From JBOHDX01 sp050700835 (GTDB lineage: Bacteria; Actinomycetota; Actinomycetes; Propionibacteriales; Nocardioidaceae): 59,493 bases of DNA. Under the pieces are notes generated by a model. That model was not told the origin of the DNA and did no database searches. It saw only the letters and a program-made list of their open reading frames with translations. Positions 59,470 through 59,493 of this stretch are shown piece after piece. The translations under genes and the position numbers were made by a program. How positions within the stretch are numbered: position 1 is the stretch's first letter; each line of letters starts with the position of its first letter. The stretch is from contig JBOHDX010000037.1 of assembly GCA_050700835.1 (NCBI GenBank), forward strand, positions 1 through 59,493, written 5' to 3'.

Positions 59470-59493
59470 CCCTGCCCGACGCCGGGTCGCGGT
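59466..59493 (+). CDS. Possible start of the next gene, cut by the window edge
   Basis: An ATG that overlaps the metH stop as ATGA is followed by an open frame reading MTLPDAGSR to the window end. Only nine codons are visible, so its product cannot be named. Confidence 0.35.

Overview
The window is about 59.5 kb of high-GC DNA from an actinobacterium. The signs are a mycothiol ligase gene (mshC), an actinobacterial cluster of MSMEG_4193-type phosphatase, DUF3090 and SCO1664-type genes, an F420-type oxidoreductase, a bsaP-like gene next to bioB, heavy use of GTG/TTG starts, and many genes whose start codon lies 6-9 bases after a TANNNT -10 box (leaderless transcription). The gene content fits Nocardioidaceae or relatives, but I cannot name a genus. 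Most of the window is ordinary chromosome. The accessory-looking part is about 40.0-45.8 kb.

Layout. 0-5 kb: an uncertain hypothetical gene, then cphB-cphA (cyanophycinase and cyanophycin synthetase), then an intergenic stretch built of short palindromic and tandem repeats. 5-12 kb: a SixA-like phosphatase, serB, an ABC ATPase, an NfeD-SPFH-TauE run and a YbaK-type deacylase. 12-16.7 kb: a GNAT enzyme, an alpha/beta hydrolase, a three-gene ABC-2 exporter and a PEBP protein. 16.8-22.9 kb: sirohaem synthase, a TrmH methyltransferase, peptide deformylase, a fadE24-fadE23-like acyl-CoA dehydrogenase pair, and a MarR regulator behind a possible leader peptide. 22.9-27.3 kb: the biotin genes bioA-bioF-bioD, divergent from bioB-bsaP. 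27.4-38.3 kb: an aldo/keto reductase with a SigR-type promoter, an FKBP isomerase, HrpA helicase, two tandem secreted S53 peptidases, an orphan molybdenum hydroxylase large subunit and an MBL-fold hydrolase.

38.4-45.9 kb: a SigG/SigX5-like ECF sigma factor and its partner are divergent from a VOC (glyoxalase-fold) gene, and mirrored CCGATGAGTT boxes lie between them. A small secreted protein follows, bracketed by two copies of one palindromic element. Next come a secreted CHAP-domain protein with seven tandem beta repeats, a MazEF-type toxin-antitoxin pair, a HEPN/MNT pair whose hepT carries a one-base frameshift, and tRNA-Leu(GAG). 46-59.5 kb: an M20 peptidase, a DUF5703 protein, an aldo/keto reductase, an F420-type oxidoreductase, uppP, corA, then phosphatase-DUF3090-SCO1664-mshC, a PAC2 protein and metH.

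How the genes work together. cphAB make and mobilise a nitrogen store. bioABDF plus bsaP make biotin. cysG (sirohaem), metH and mshC tie sulfur and thiol metabolism together, and the SigR-type promoter suggests a mycothiol-linked disulfide-stress response. The points most worth checking are the mirrored promoter between the ECF sigma factor and the VOC gene, the family of intergenic palindromes and 22-bp tandem repeats, the 12-bp repeat inside mshC, the frameshifted hepT, and the leaderless leader peptide ahead of the MarR gene. I see no clear evidence of a wholly new multi-gene system.
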